Shown here: piece after piece, positions 18,991-31,949 of the stretch
Position numbering within the stretch: position 1 is the stretch's first letter
How the letters are laid out: the number at the start of each line of letters is the position of its first letter
Source: Stictocephala bisonia
Taxonomy: Eukaryota; Arthropoda; Insecta; Hemiptera; Membracidae
Length of the DNA: 64,000 nt
Assembly: GCA_035578905.1 (NCBI GenBank)
Contig: JAQJVL010000003.1
Span: forward strand, 8,950,509-9,014,508
Reading direction: 5' to 3'
The notes under the pieces: model-generated
The model's database searches: none
Told to the model about the DNA's origin: nothing
Seen by the model: the letters and a program-made list of their open reading frames with translations, nothing else
Program-made: the position numbers and the translations under genes

Positions 18991-20980
18991 ATAAATCGAT
19001 ATCTATTTTTTTATTCATAAAAATAATTTAAAACTGTTTTTTTCTTTGTGACTTAAAAACTGATTTGAATTACGTCACTTTACGTATTAATTTTTTTAAT
19101 TTCATTTGTCCTAGTAAAATACAATTAATTATTCGCTAAGTAATTTTTTTTCAGGTTTATATATTTCCAAACTATCATAGATATTCCTTTGAATATTGAT
19201 ATTGCTTGTAACATTCTTGTGTACTTTCTATGTAACTTTTGACATAAAAGCTACTTCTGGTTATTTTATCTGGAAATAAATCAAAATTCTGGCTCAAAAG
19301 GTTTCTAGCACTGCTATGTAAATGTTTATTTTATTGTCTGCGCCATTTGGAAAATAAGTTATTTTACTTACAATTGGACAACACAAAAATGGCTAATGAA
19401 TTTACTGGCTTACATCATAATAATCGGTTCAATATAACACTTTCGAGAGGGACTATATTTAGATCTTATTTGTTATATTTGGCTTAGAATAAAATACACA
19501 TTTCAAGGAACATTATACATTTTTATAGAATTTATTTAAATGTTGTTACTCTTTTGGATCTTGATTTTATAGAATTTACGACTAATATAGTTCGAACTGA
19601 AACATTTTTATAAAAAAGGGTCGTATACATGTCTTCAAGAATTCCTGCAAACAGCCATTAATTTAAATATATAGCTTCGATTTTTATTAATATTAAAGGC
19701 AGCTTTTCTATAAATGTTAAGATAAAGAAATTATGAATGTATTACTCAACCTCTAATTTTTTACATCGATTGAGGATGAATAAGCTTTCTAAACTTACAT
19801 TTTATTTTCTATTCAATCAATGTGTTGAAATTTTACCGAGCCTAAATTTTCTTCTAATCTTTATAATATTTAAAAATCAACAAGTTAAAAAATAATCTAA
19901 TAATAAATTCAACAAGTTGAATATATTTAAAGAGTGAATGCAAATAAAGAGTATTTGAAACCCAAAGAAACAACTGCCATTTTTATTAACTAAAAAATAC
20001 TATTTATATGCAATATAAAGAGATATTGTACTTTTATTACATTAACAGCTTTTCTCCTGAAATCAGGTCAAATGTCTTTCTATTCATAGTTTTCCATTTA
20101 CGTGAAAATGGGAAAATTAAACCAAAAGTAGACTAAATAAAATCCATCTCTCATTTCTAATGGGAGATTTTAATACGAAATGATTGCAATATAAAGTTGA
20201 GTTGGTATTTTAGTCATGTATGTTTGAATTATGTATGTTTTATTTTTGAAAATTTATACCTACATTTTGTATTAGTTTATACTTTGTCCTGAATCTTAAG
20301 TTATTTAATTTAGATTTTTAAATCAATGATATTACTCAAATGAATTTCTTTAATTTTTTATCTAGTTTTATATTCCTTCTAACAAAAATGGACATATAAG
20401 ACGTCCAACTCCTTAAAACAAAGTTTGCGGATTGTTTTTTAGATTTGCCTCGTTTATTTGTCAAACCACTTACAAGATGACATTTATGACTAAATGATTG
20501 AATACAATTCATGTTTTTATTCAAATGATGAATAATGAAGTTTTTAGATTATATATGTAAAAAAAGACTTAAATAAGTTTCTAAGAACTATTATTTTAAT
20601 GATAATTTTTTTAGAGATTGCACATTTTGTAATACAAGTGTTAGTTTAAATACAAAATATATTAATGGCTTTAAAATGTTATTAAATTGCAAAAAGACAT
20701 AACTAAATACAAAAAAATCCCTTTCAATACAAGAAATAATTGTTCCATAGTTGATTAACTGCAAAAAATAACACATTATATGACAGATGCTATGCAAAGA
20801 ACACCGAAAATTTGCAAACTAGGTATAACTATTACTAAAATAGTAAGTTAAATGGACAGCTTTATCAGCGATAGATTTGTGGAATATTTTAAAATTGTTT
20901 TGCCAAAGTTTTTAAACTGTTTAAAACTGGCTGCTCATTTTCATTGGGCTACTAATTAATTACACTTTCTAGGGAACAGT
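18991..20980. other. AT-rich intergenic DNA, nothing recognised
   Basis: Short minus-strand frames at 20336-20524 and 20591-20797 have no recognisable domain and AT-driven composition. No gene is supported. Confidence 0.55.
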
Positions 20981-20994
20981 CGGCTTTAACTTGT

Positions 20995-21095
20995 AACTAA
21001 GACTACATTCACTCATCAACACTCATCACACTCAATCGAAATCCATATTCAGCCACATTTTGATGTTCAGCGTCCAAACAATAAATAAAAAAATA
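20995..21095 (+). mobile_element. 3' remnant of a SINE-like element
   Basis: The order 'gactacattcactcatc', 'acactcat', 'catattc', 'cagcgtc', then A-rich 'aataaataaaaaaataaa', matches the 3' half of the element at 24115-24335. The tRNA-like head is missing here. Confidence 0.5.
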
Positions 21096-21289
21096 AAATG
21101 AAGAAAAGTGTGATTGCACTTCAAGTGCATTTGTTAAACTGAAATGTTTTTTGGCCTTATACAATATATTATTTTTTAAATTAACAACACTATATCCCCT
21201 CCCCACATTAGCTAGAAAAACACAACTTAAGAAGTAGGTAAGTAATAGAAAGAATCAATTGAGTGTTGAACAAACTTCCTTCTCTGAAC

Positions 21290-21800
21290 AATTAACTTCT
21301 ATGTTGGGCGCCCAGTTTAGCACTATATAAGGAGTTTATTTATAGATTTTATCACAGCTGCTGCTAAGAGTAGTAAGATCTTGATCTTGACTCACAAACG
21401 AACAAGCAATGTTTTCCCCTCCCCTCTGTATATTAATTAATATCATAGCCCCACCTGCCCCGTCCCGCAAATTCGACAGAAGGATATAACTCCCTCATTT
21501 ATAGTAAACTCTAGTAATTAATAATATATATATATATATATTATTAATCTACTCTTTTAGCCAAATATGACTGTACAGATTTCAACTCAAAATTTGAACA
21601 AATATCATTTATAAACAAATTATTGTTGACACTTAAAAATGAAATATTTTATATTTACTAGGTTGGTTAGTACCTTTTGTTCATTATATTTTTAAAATGA
21701 TAGTAAAATATATCACATTTTTTGTCGTGAGTTGTGCACAAAAAAGACCAAGTTAGTCACTTTGGCAGCCACATATCCAGAAAGAAAGTTTTTAGAATTT
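21290..21800 (+). repeat. Dispersed ~500-bp repeat, copy 1
   Basis: Shares a long ordered series of blocks with 49550-50055: 'gcccagtttagc', 'gattttatcaca', 'aagagtagtaa', 'cagaaggatataac', 'tttatagtaaact', a central TA palindrome, 'aaatatcattta', 'tggttagtacctttt' and 'gtcactttgg'. Both copies are in the same orientation, at roughly 75-80 percent identity by eye. No coding capacity. Confidence 0.8.
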
Positions 21801-22140
21801 TTTACTATAACTTACTTAAAAACTAACAATTTTAATAAAAAGAAACCCTTAAAATTTGTAATGGAATACCCTTAAATTTGAGTTTTTCTTTTACAAACTA
21901 ATTGGACTCAAAGTTAAGGATTTAAAAATGTTTTAGAAACTGCAGAAAATCCTATTACAGGAAATCCTGATGAGTGTCTGATTTCAAGTCAGGATTTTAA
22001 AAGAGACAAGGTTGTGTTTATAACATGTATTTGGCTCTAGAAATAATAAGAATTATCGACCGATAGGACAAATTACAATATTTGTTTTTAAGGTTGAGAA
22101 ATTAAGTTTCCTAATTTCTTAATGAGCAATATAAAGTTAA

Positions 22141-22410
22141 TTGTAAGAGAAAATCACTTACTTATTCCGTCGTACAGCTCCTGTGTGAATAGTATATTCA
22201 GAACATGTTTCACCGTAAGTACGGCATCCTCAGCTGGTCATCAAGTGAAGATCAATCCACCTAATGGGTTTAGTCACAAGATAAAATTAGGTGGATTGTT
22301 CTTCACTTGTTGACCAGCTGAGGATGCCGTACTTACGGTGAAACATGTTCTGAATATACTATTCACACAGGAGCTGTACGACGGAATAAGTAAGTGATTT
22401 TCTCTTACAA
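22141..22410. repeat. Near-perfect 125-bp palindrome with 20-bp loop
   Basis: Left arm 22141-22265 and right arm 22286-22410 are reverse complements with two mismatches that I can count; the spacer is 20 bp. Both arms contain 'gtaagtacggcatcctcagc' or its complement. A transcript would fold into a very long hairpin. No target-site duplication is evident. It could be a foldback transposon or two copies of one element that inserted head to head. The 63-codon frame across it is not a gene. Confidence 0.95.
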
Positions 22411-22469
22411 TTTGATTGAACAGCTCAGGGGCTAAATAATGTATATGAAATAAAGTTAATATTGACCTT

Positions 22470-22640
22470 GATGAAAATTATAGTAGTTATAAACGGCTCA
22501 GAGAGTGTAGATCAAAAATTATAGTAGTTATAAATGGCTCAGAGAGTGTGGATCAAAAATCGTAAAATGTATAGCTCATAAAACTGTGCTGATGTGGTCA
22601 CCGCCCCTTCCATGTCTGGCCCTTAGTCTCCCTTTACGAA
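22470..22640. repeat. 47-bp duplication and copy 1 of a dispersed repeat
   Basis: The unit 'aaaattatagtagttataaa' plus 'ggctcagagagtgt' occurs twice in tandem (about 22475 and 22522). It leads into 'cgtaaaatgtatagctcata' and 'ccatgtctggcccttagtct'. That second part matches 38398-38500. Confidence 0.75.
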
Positions 22641-22790
22641 TGTGCTTTTATTTTATTTTTTATTCGACAGTTGGTAATAATTTTTATTTTATTTTAGCAA
22701 ATCAGTTATATAATTTTAAAAGTTTTTCAAGCATATGTATTAACGTTTGACGTTCATAAATTTTTATAAGATAAATAAAAATATTCAAAA

Positions 22791-23150
22791 GATTAAGGGG
22801 CGAAACTTAATTGACGTAATAGTTTGTTTAATGTAAACGAATTATGAATACGTCGACCTATAACACAAAACAGTTTAATAGAAAAATACATATAACAATA
22901 ATGTATTCGCTGAACGTCAGTAAAAGCCTAACATGCATTGAACGAAACTGATATGACGTAGTCAAACAAAGATTAAGGGGCGAAACTTAATTGACGTAAT
23001 AGTTTGTTTAATGTAAACGAATTATGAATACGTCGACCTATAACACAAAACAGTTTAATAGAAAAATACATATAACAATAATGTATTCGCTAAACGTCAG
23101 TAAAAGCCTAACATGCATTGAACGAAACTGATATGACGTAGTCAAACATG
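22791..23150. repeat. 180-bp direct tandem duplication
   Basis: 22791-22970 and 22971-23150 both begin 'gattaaggggcgaaacttaa' and match throughout, except for one substitution ('cgctgaacg' versus 'cgctaaacg') and the last bases. The near identity indicates a recent event. Confidence 0.95.
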
Positions 23151-23399
23151 TTTTCCATTACCAAGATTGATTTGTCAAACTAAATGTACAGTCATATATG
23201 GAGTTGAACACATGAATTATTGTAATAGGTTTTGATTGATTAAATTGTATATAACCAAAATTGTATATTTTCTTTTAATAAATCTTCTTTAGGTACTCAA
23301 TAAAAAAATCCCAAAAGTATTTACTAGAAATAATTCAATTATAAAACATCACTCATAAAAAAATTCATGAATACATGTTTACTTTGGCTGTAATACGAA

Positions 23400-23690
23400 C
23401 GTATATAATGAGAACCCGCCATGCACGTACAGTGTTGACCCACCCACCCATCCTTACATGTACATTGGAATTTAAGATACACGAACATTATCATTGGTGA
23501 TGACCCAACCTGCCCACCCATACATGTACATTGGCACTGACCCACTCGCCCACATATACACGTAAATTAGCATAAACCCACCCACCCACTCATATTGGCA
23601 CTGATCCACCCACCCTCCCAAACACGTACATTGGCACTAACCTACCCGCCCATCCATACACGTACATTGGCACTGACCCACCCGTCCTTG
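23400..23690. repeat. C-rich minisatellite of the CCCACC/CATACACGTA family, locus 1
   Basis: About seven diverged units of roughly 35-45 bp containing 'cccacccacc', 'catacacgtacattggcact' and 'gaccc'. The same phrases recur at 26680-27360 and, in reverse sense, at 25440-25545. Confidence 0.8.
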
Positions 23691-23999
23691 CTTAGTTGTT
23701 GTAGCTAATAGACACTTGTGTAATTTCTTAGCTATATCAGCTTTCAAAGAGAAAGATAAACCGGCCTTAAGAAAATGTTTTTGGTAAAAATCACGTTAGA
23801 GATGCAGAAATAAAATTTGGTGCATTAATGGGCACTAAACAGTGCCTCCAGTTTGAACCCTTCTTAACAGATTATGTATATAAATGTTCATAATACTATA
23901 ATGTGAACATAAATAAAGTGTTTGGGAGATTGTAGGCGATAGGTTCCATGCTCGGTTCTCTTAATACCAACATGGCATCCGCTCAATGGTTGTCATCAA

Positions 24000-24335
24000 C
24001 GTAGACACTACGAGAGAAGTCTGGAGTGTCCGTGTTGAATGGTAGTCGAGGTTCAGATGTTGTGTAGGGAAGAGAACTGACTGTCAAACTTGTCAGTTAG
24101 CTGAAAATAAGACCAACACTACGTGGTTCGGATCCCACGTAAATCTGTAGGTCCCATAGTTGCCCTGGCTATTGGGCTATTAATAAATAGTCCTTTCTGA
24201 GCTAAGTCGAACTCAGATAGTAACAATGACTACACTCGTTCATCTACACTCATTCACACCTCATATTCGCCCATATCTCTACGATCGGCGTCTTAGAGAT
24301 GAATAATGAATAATAATAATAATGAATAACGGGTA
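24000..24335 (+). mobile_element. SINE-like element with B-box-like motif and AAT-rich tail
   Basis: Contains 'gtggttcggatcccac' at about 24124, close to the polymerase III B box GGTTCGANTCC, then 'ctaagtcgaactcagatag' and an AAT-repeat tail at 24303-24332. Its 3' half recurs at 20995-21095. The 5' boundary is uncertain. Confidence 0.5.
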
Positions 24336-24849
24336 GGCTATCAAATGAAAGGGATGACAATCTAAATGGGTCTGGAACGACCTAAGGCTCCAAATTAATA
24401 TTGTAATCCTTTCTATGATTTCCCTTCTTACTGTCTTTTGGGTCGGACTATGAACAATTAACCTCCATTATACTTCCCATCATTCCAATAATCCTATAGT
24501 CCCTTATATTGTTTATTACGTACAGTTAACTTTACAAATAAGATTTATGACTCAACAATTTACGGATCACTTTCAACTGCTAACAAATATTTCATAATCC
24601 AACAGTTCCATATGTCCTATTGCATGTTATCAAAAGTACAATATTCTCATTTCCGTTTAACAAAACTGATAATAGTTGATATTTTGTGATATAGTACAAG
24701 ATTATACAATTTATATTGTGAAAATACGTCAACAGCGATTTTAATCTTATTGTGAAACAGCTGTTACAGACAAATCAATGTTAAACCATTTATCTTGAAA
24801 AGAAAATAAATTGGTTCTTTGAAGTAAAATGCAACGTGTGATCATTTGT

Positions 24850-25080
24850 AACAATAATTGATGGACCCACTCACGATTGAGCGATTGGAATCGAAATTAA
24901 TGTATTAGTAACAAAAGTGGAAGTAGGGTTGAGAGGGTTGTTCGATATTAACTCAACGGTTCTCTGCTCATTCAACTGTGAGGTTGGCTGGAAATAGGTT
25001 ATATAAACTGGCAAACGTTGTTTAATCAAGGTTTAGTCTCGTAACATTCTATTTATATCGTAACAAATCTCCGGCCTCCA
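24850..25080. repeat. Dispersed repeat piece related to 15265-15365
   Basis: Shares 'aataattgatgga.cca', 'gattggaatcgaaattaa' and the following purine-rich run. No coding content. Confidence 0.4.
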
Positions 25081-25439
25081 GAGTTACATTGAATAGTTAT
25101 GTGTTATAGTTATAATTAATAGTTAACTCTCCTCTGTGACATAAATATACCGGATTTTTAATTTTGTAGGGGAAATATATAAATAATAATACAATCACAC
25201 ACTTCAATAATACAAAAAAGAGTACAAAAAATAGTAAAGTTAATATTTTCAACGTCATGGTTGTTGAATATGAAATACTTTTGTCCACATTATATTTTCA
25301 GAGTATATTTCTAACAGTCGTTTGTTCACTATGTAACAAAGTATAAATTTATATATTCAATGAAGACAATTTTACTTTCAAATAAAGTTTTAAAAAATGT
25401 TTAGTGATTGTATTTGTCCTTTAGCCCTTTTGTATTACC

Positions 25440-25545
25440 ATCATTACTATACGTGTATGGATGGGTGGAAGATTCATCACAAATTGTAGTTGTATGGGTG
25501 AGGGGGGGGGAGTGTAGGTGGGTCTTTGTTACTCTATGTGGGTGA
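25440..25545. repeat. C-rich minisatellite family, reverse-sense fragment
   Basis: Reads 'tacgtgtatggatgggtgg' and 'tgtatgggtgagggggggg' on the plus strand, the complement of the CCCACC/CATACACGTA family found at two other places. Confidence 0.6.
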
Positions 25546-26390
25546 TTAGCCAATCTTTACTGATCTGATCTTAGTAAATATTTAGTACTTAGGCTGTTTT
25601 AAACATACGTTAAACATATCAAATAACGTATTTCGTCAATAGAAGGCAATAATTTAAACAATGCCACCAACTAAAAGAAATTAGATGTAAAATGATCACA
25701 TTGACGGCCAAATTATATTTAAAAAGTAGTAAGACAAGATTTGAGCTTGGAGTAGAGAAGCTATGGATCAATTTTTTTTTAAAGATAATTAAATTATTTT
25801 AAATGACTACGTATTAATAAATGACAATTTAACATAAAAAAAACATTCGTTGTCCTACAAAGATATTGATTTTTATGGGTTGGAGAAAAAACCAAAATGG
25901 TTTTAGATAAATCTAGTACTTTGATAATGTCTAAGATATGACTCAGATAATAAATAAAATTGAAGAAATTTGGTATATTGACAAATTATTTGCTTCATAA
26001 AAATACTAAAAAATCAGACTTTTCAAGCATTCGCTTGTCTTATCGATATCATCTATACCAAATGGTATCTAACACTCTTATAGTTTAAGTTATATATAAC
26101 CTAACAATTCTGTGGGAATTTTCCTTACATGAATTTTTATTCTGTTTAAATTTCCCTGTCTCTTGGTAATAGGTATACGCACTATAGCACATTAAAACTA
26201 CGTTTTATGGCCACATGATCAAACATACTCTTTTTAGGCTCTACATTTTATGTTGGATTCAAGATGGCGTCCAATCAGTGTTCTGTTTTTGTCACATTAC
26301 AATTCACACTGTAACCAAACGGAATAGGTATGTAGGTAGCGTATTGAACTTGAGAGTGTCATAGCTGACGGGACGTTATACACTAAACTA

Positions 26391-26510
26391 CGGATGTCAA
26401 TAGGAAGAAAGTACAAGTGGAGCGCTTCCTTACCACAATGGCCGTCCGTGGGCCTGTCGGATTACTAAGGATTTATCTTTGTGGTAGGCTCTTGGGTTGT
26501 GTTCTTAAGG
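26391..26510. repeat. Single unit of the GGCCTGTCGG repeat family
   Basis: Carries 'cggatgtcaatagga', 'aagtggagcgcttccttacc', 'acaatggccgtc' and 'gtgggcctgtcggatta', in the order seen in the three tandem units at 31950-32350. Confidence 0.65.
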
Positions 26511-26679
26511 TAAATCAATGCTTACATCAATTCTTATTTAACTTACTTTTAACAGTGCACGTTCAATGTTACGGCCGTAAGTAAGGGCAATTAACAGTGT
26601 TAACATTGACAAGAAATAAAATATCAAATTTATCTTACATACGGAGTCATCATCACTAGACTTGTATTCATCGCCATTG

Positions 26680-27360
26680 TACGTGTTTGGGAAGGTGGGC
26701 AGGTAGCAGGCTGGTGAATCGCTATAGTACGTATTGAACGATTAGGCTTCAATACATGTATGGTGTTTTTAACCCACTCATCCACAAATGTAATGCTGAC
26801 CCACCCACCCGGTACAACTTTACGGCTCTGACCCACCTACTCGCCCATATACGTAATGTGGTACTGACCACTACCCATACACTTTATGCAGTACACTGAC
26901 CCACCCACCATCCATACACCTTATACAGTACAGACCCACCCACCACCCATACACCTTATACAGTACTGACCCACCCACCACCCATACACCTTATACAGTA
27001 CTGACCCACCCACCATCCATACACCTTATACAGTACAGACCCACCCACCACCCATACACCTTATACAGTACTGACCTACCCACCACCCATACACCTTATA
27101 CAGTACTGACCCACCCACCACTCATACACCTTATACAGTACAGACCCACCCACCATCCATACACCTTATACAGTACTGACCCAGCCACCACCCATACACC
27201 TTATACAGTACCGACCCACCCACCATCCATACACCTTATACAGTACTGACCCACCCACCACCCATACACCTTATACAGTACTGACCCACTCACTACCCAT
27301 AAACCTTATACAGTACTGACCCACCTACATAACCACCCATAAACGTAATGTGGCACTAAT
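26680..27360. repeat. 35-bp C-rich minisatellite, about 13 copies
   Basis: From about 26870 to 27340 the unit 'accacccatacaccttatac' plus 'agtactgacccaccc' repeats every 35 bp or so. Variants are 'catccat', 'cagacc' and 'cactacc'. Looser units with 'catgtatggtg' and 'gtaatgctgaccc' lie at 26680-26870. The strand bias (C-rich plus strand) is strong. Confidence 0.92.
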
Positions 27361-27594
27361 TACCATTAGCCGTATGAAGATTAAGACATGTATTAAAAGA
27401 AGTCCCCAATATTATTAAGTCTAACTGTATCTTAAATAGTGTTATTTTAAAATAAATTAGACATTTATATGTTACTTCTTCCTTATAATTTCACTTTTCC
27501 CAGTCATAGATAGCGTTCTTCTTTTGAACAAAGATAAAACTTGTCCAATTTATCAATGTATGTAAAACAATGATTATATCATCCATCAATAATA

Positions 27595-27845
27595 TATTTT
27601 CCAATAGTAATTGAAGAGGTTGAATGAAATATTAAATACTGATGAAATACAAGTGAAAATATTAAATACTTTATCATACAAGTGAGGTGAATAATTTATG
27701 GGAGAAAAGTTTCTTCAGCCAAAGGTTTTTGCTCCTTAATCCACACTTTCCCTGCAGCGATATATCAAGCCACGCCTTTAAAGTGTCAGCGTTAAATGAT
27801 GTTTATTGTTTCTAGTCTAAAAGATTGGAAAACTTTCCAAATATT
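27595..27845 (+). repeat. Partial copy of the 18220-18930 repeat family
   Basis: Shares 'gaataatttatggga', 'gaaaagtttcttcagcc', 'ttaatccacactttccc' and 'gtcagcgttaaatgatgttt' with 18740-18900. Identity is roughly 70 percent by eye. Confidence 0.6.
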
Positions 27846-27989
27846 ATCATTTTACTATACTTATTCTATGAATTTCCACACCAAAATGATAAGTAGTTAT
27901 TTTGTCAAGATCTTTATTTATTCCATAATTATAAAATACAAAACAAGCGCAGTCATATAAAATAAGTTTATTAATATAAGTACAAAATT

Positions 27990-28147
27990 TTGTATATATT
28001 ATAGTAATCGATTTCAGTGAACCACGTTTTTCATCCTCAGACCAGAGGAATTTACAAGGAATTAAAAGTAATCGATTCATCTGTGAATGCTTCTGGTCTG
28101 AGGCCGGTAAACGTGGTATACTAAAATCTATTACTATAATATATTGT
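27990..28147. repeat. Imperfect 58-bp inverted repeat
   Basis: Left arm 27990-28048 and right arm 28090-28147 are complementary over most of their length ('atatattatagtaat', 'ccacgttt', 'cctcagaccaga'), with a loop of about 41 bp. Likely a MITE or foldback remnant. The 77-codon frame over it is not a gene. Confidence 0.8.
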
Positions 28148-28149
28148 AA

Positions 28150-28694
28150 TTGTAGAAATTATATCCTAATAAACTTTGGTTGAATAACGTTCAGTTGTTT
28201 TGCATTTCTACCAACATGTAATATTCTAACTAAGAAACTATTTAGATGAAATTGGTTACACAAATTGTCTTTCTTTGTTAAAACAGACTTTACGAATTAT
28301 AAAGTAATATTTTAAATCATCTACAACTGATGGACAGAAGATAAGATTGTTACATGAAAAATATTAAATTAAGTTTTGTTATCGCTTGGTACAACTTGTT
28401 GTTGGAGATGTTCTATATGACTGTAACTCGGATCTGTTTAACTGAGTCAAGCGAACAGCTGATAAAATTACCTCACTTTATCTCCTAATGGTCTCACTTG
28501 CTGCGAGACACTTTAAAGGTCTTTGTCTTCATTTCAACATTTTCTATTGCAAAAGTGACGTATGAAATAAAAATGTGTAAACGTCAATGGCATTAAAATG
28601 ACATTTATAACATATGATAGTAAATAATAAATTAGTAAGTAACAAAAATGTGAGAAAATTAGGTAAACCAATCGATCTTTGTTACTTTGTAAAA
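28150..28694. other. AT-rich intergenic DNA, nothing recognised
   Basis: No supported feature. Confidence 0.5.
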
Positions 28695-28916
28695 TTTTTT
28701 TTTTTTTTTTTTTTTTAAGGGAAGGACTATTCTCTTCTTATCCTTACTACGTTAATTCCTCATAGACTATTGATTTGTGCTGGAAACTTAATTAGACAGA
28801 GTAAGGTTGGTTGATACTTACTACCAATCTAGGCTGGACTCTAACCTTCCCTATCTCTAACCAAATTCAAAGACCAGATGCCTTAGACCATTCGGCCACC
28901 GGCTCACCCACTTAAT
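28695..28916 (-). mobile_element. tRNA-derived SINE with A tail (minus strand)
   Basis: Read on the minus strand it begins near 28916 with 'gtgagccggtggccgaatgg', an A-box-like tRNA start, followed by 'ggttagagtcc', close to the B box. It ends in a run of about 22 A residues (poly-T at 28695-28716 on the plus strand). Head, body and tail in this order are typical of a tRNA-derived SINE; the head resembles a leucine- or serine-type tRNA. Confidence 0.72.
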
Positions 28917-31150
28917 TTGCATTTTTGCCAGTATTTTTTATACATTCTATGAGTTTATTTAGTCCTTAAATAGTTATTTAAAACGTTATGAATTATACAA
29001 TAACATTAGAAATGAACTAACTCCAACGGATACATGTAAGAGAAACTAATACAATTCACTCCATTCTACAAAAAATCTTGAGATTAAGATCATTTAAATA
29101 TATTAATTTACTAATGAACGATTTTTATTAAAATTTCAATAGCTATTAATAAATACGACGCATTTATTTATATCATTTCATCATAAACTAATACAGCTGT
29201 AGAATCTTAGTTAGAGGATAAATAATACAATAAATAAAAATAAATACTTTTGAAAAATAACTGGAATACTGAAAATTTAATTAAAAACAAGTAAATTATA
29301 CTTTATAAATATTGCCCACATCTAAAAACTAATTAACAATATAGTAAATGGCAGCTATCCGATCGGGGTCTCGAGGACTTAAATTTAGACGATTGACTAA
29401 ATTTAGAAAAGAATTAAAATAAAATTGGTAAGACAAATCTAACCTAAAAAATCTGCTAGCGAAAAAAGAATGTCCCCTAATTGAAATTACATTTGCAAAA
29501 TGCCTCGAGATTTCCACTCTTTACAGTAAAAATAAAATTAAGAAGAAAAAAAAATGATAGAAAACTCCGTGTACCATACACGGTGTACTGTCTCCGTTAC
29601 AGTTTCTCCCCCATAGTTACACACCAACACACAATATTGACAATCGACATCTTACCAATGAATAATAAATGACTATTCACCAATGAAAAACACTGTGATT
29701 TTAAGGAAAAAAAAATAAACATAAACGTGCACTATTACTTTATTTATTAAAAAGCTTGTAGTGTGTAATTCAGTTGGTTCTTTTAATATATTTACTAGTT
29801 ATTTACTAACTTTGTTTTTTAGTTACAATCGAAACAATCGACAAACAAACAAACAATCGAAACGTCGTGATTGTTATTTTTCACGTAATGATGGCCAATG
29901 TCCAACTACCTTTGTCTCCCTCATATTTACTAACATTAGAAATATTTTATATGTTTTATTACAATAATATTATAAAGGATACACAAGATACCAATCTTAT
30001 GTAAGTAAAAATTCCAAGGTTAAATAAGCTATCAAGTTAAATTGAAGCTTTATCATGTTAAATAAAAAGTTATCAACAATTTAAAAATGTCTTTCGAATA
30101 TTTTAATATTTTTTCACGCAAGCAAAATATAGTTAAACATCTTACAGAAAAATGTTAAGTACATACCACAAAATCTGTTACCCAAATACTACGCTAAACT
30201 AAGAAGTATCATTTTTAACAAACCTTGGTATGTTAATAATATTAAATAACGGCTAAACATATTTTAATTTAAGGATTGGACTTTTAAATGTAGGTTTTGG
30301 TCTTTCAATAAATGTCTTAATAATTTATAATATAGCTTCTCTTAAGAAGAATGTTAAGAGTGTTTATCTAGTTGAGCCTGAACAGCTGTTTCACTTGAAA
30401 CTAGTCAGGAGTTTGGAATAGTTCTATTATATTTGATAAGCCAAGTCTACAGTTCAGAATTTGTTTGGTACAGTTAAAAATGACGCAAAGTAAGTTGTCC
30501 CTTAACCAAATTAATTTTAGTCCTACAACTCTAGCAAGAAATAGTTAGGTATGAACATTTCCTAAAGTACGATACGATTTTTTTTTTTACTTTACACTAG
30601 GTTAAGTTTATGTTCCAAATAGTAAATGCGAAACATAGAATTTGGTTTGAATATACAAGTTAATCTTAAATGTTCTACAACAATTCACTGCACATTCATA
30701 AGTAACAGTTATACATTGAGGTTTTTTGTTGTTATTTTGAAATTAGTGGTCCCCACTTGATGTTAATGATTTTTTTTTCAACTAGTCAATATTAACTCTA
30801 TGAACACGAATCCATATAAATAGTTTGTTGGGAATGCTGATTTCAGATAAAAAATGAAAAAAAAAACACTCGAATGGGTAGTATAATATTATTAATATAA
30901 TAACAATTTTAAGGTACTGTCCGTTAAGACAAGAAGATAAAATTGAATTTGGATAAATATTAGAAAAACTTCAAAAGATAAATCTGTCAATTATAAAAAT
31001 CATGAAATACGGGCAAGAAATTCATTAGGGGAACTCTTATATTACATTTAAAATCACAATATCACGATCAATCAACGTTATGTCCAAATATAATAACTGT
31101 TCTCTCACAGTTCATTACATTTCATAACACGATGCTTTATGAGGACATTA
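28917..31150. other. AT-rich intergenic DNA, nothing recognised
   Basis: Short frames at 29329-29517, 29481-29672 and 29761-29967 have no recognisable domain. No repeat structure stands out. Confidence 0.55.
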
Positions 31151-31214
31151 TTATTATTATAGCCTACCTGTTGTTCCTTACATGCAGCAATAATAGGTAG
31201 GCTATAATAATACT
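31151..31214. repeat. Short hairpin with 20-bp stem
   Basis: 'attattatagcctacctgtt' is followed about 20 bp later by its reverse complement with one mismatch. A small hairpin of microRNA-precursor size, or a MITE remnant; nothing decides between them. Confidence 0.7.
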
Positions 31215-31949
31215 ATATTAATATCACTGTATTTATCATTATTAAAGATACATTTTCTTCATTTTTTCCTTTCCCTTCCACATACTACTTTCATCAATGT
31301 TATTGTATATCAGCCATTTTAGGAACTAATTAATCAAGGAATGAACATCTAATGAAATAAATAGTTTTAGCTAATTTATGAAAGTAAAAAATTGAGTATC
31401 ATATTTATTTTAACTTTTAGATTCTTTAGGAATGGCAGTTAATAAATATACTAATCAAGCACTGAATTGTACGAGCTCGATATTAAATATATTAAGTCAA
31501 GCACTACTGATATTTGTACAGGTTTAAATATTAAAGAAGATGTAAGAATAAACCAAGATGACTGAAAATTGTGTTTTTCACTTTACTATCTTAATTATAT
31601 CAACGTGTATTGCTAAGTTGGGTGTTTTATCATATCATTAAATTTTTTTTAACTAATAAAACAAATTACTTTATTATTATTTATAAGTTATGCATTAAAA
31701 ATTCAAGCAATACATTTATCATAGTAAAGTTTTATTCTTGCAAACGTAATTATTAATTAGTTAAGATATTGATTTGATTAATTCATTATTTTGTTCTATC
31801 TAATCAGATTTTAGAAATTTGAAATTGGATGGTTCAATTTATTTTAAGGTGGGGTTAGGAGGTTTAATTTGTTCAACGCAAACACAGATCAAAGATATCT
31901 CACGTTACAAGGTTTTGGAAAAGTTGAAGAAAGGTCGAAATGAGAGGGG

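Noticed and set aside
22318..22344. Hammerhead-ribozyme-like motif (CTGAGGA, 5-bp stem, GAAAC)
   Set aside because: Stem II has an extra unpaired base and stems I and III do not form independently of the full 125-bp palindrome.
22791..23150. Solo LTR pair of a retrotransposon
   Set aside because: The copies are directly adjacent with no internal region and no TG...CA ends.
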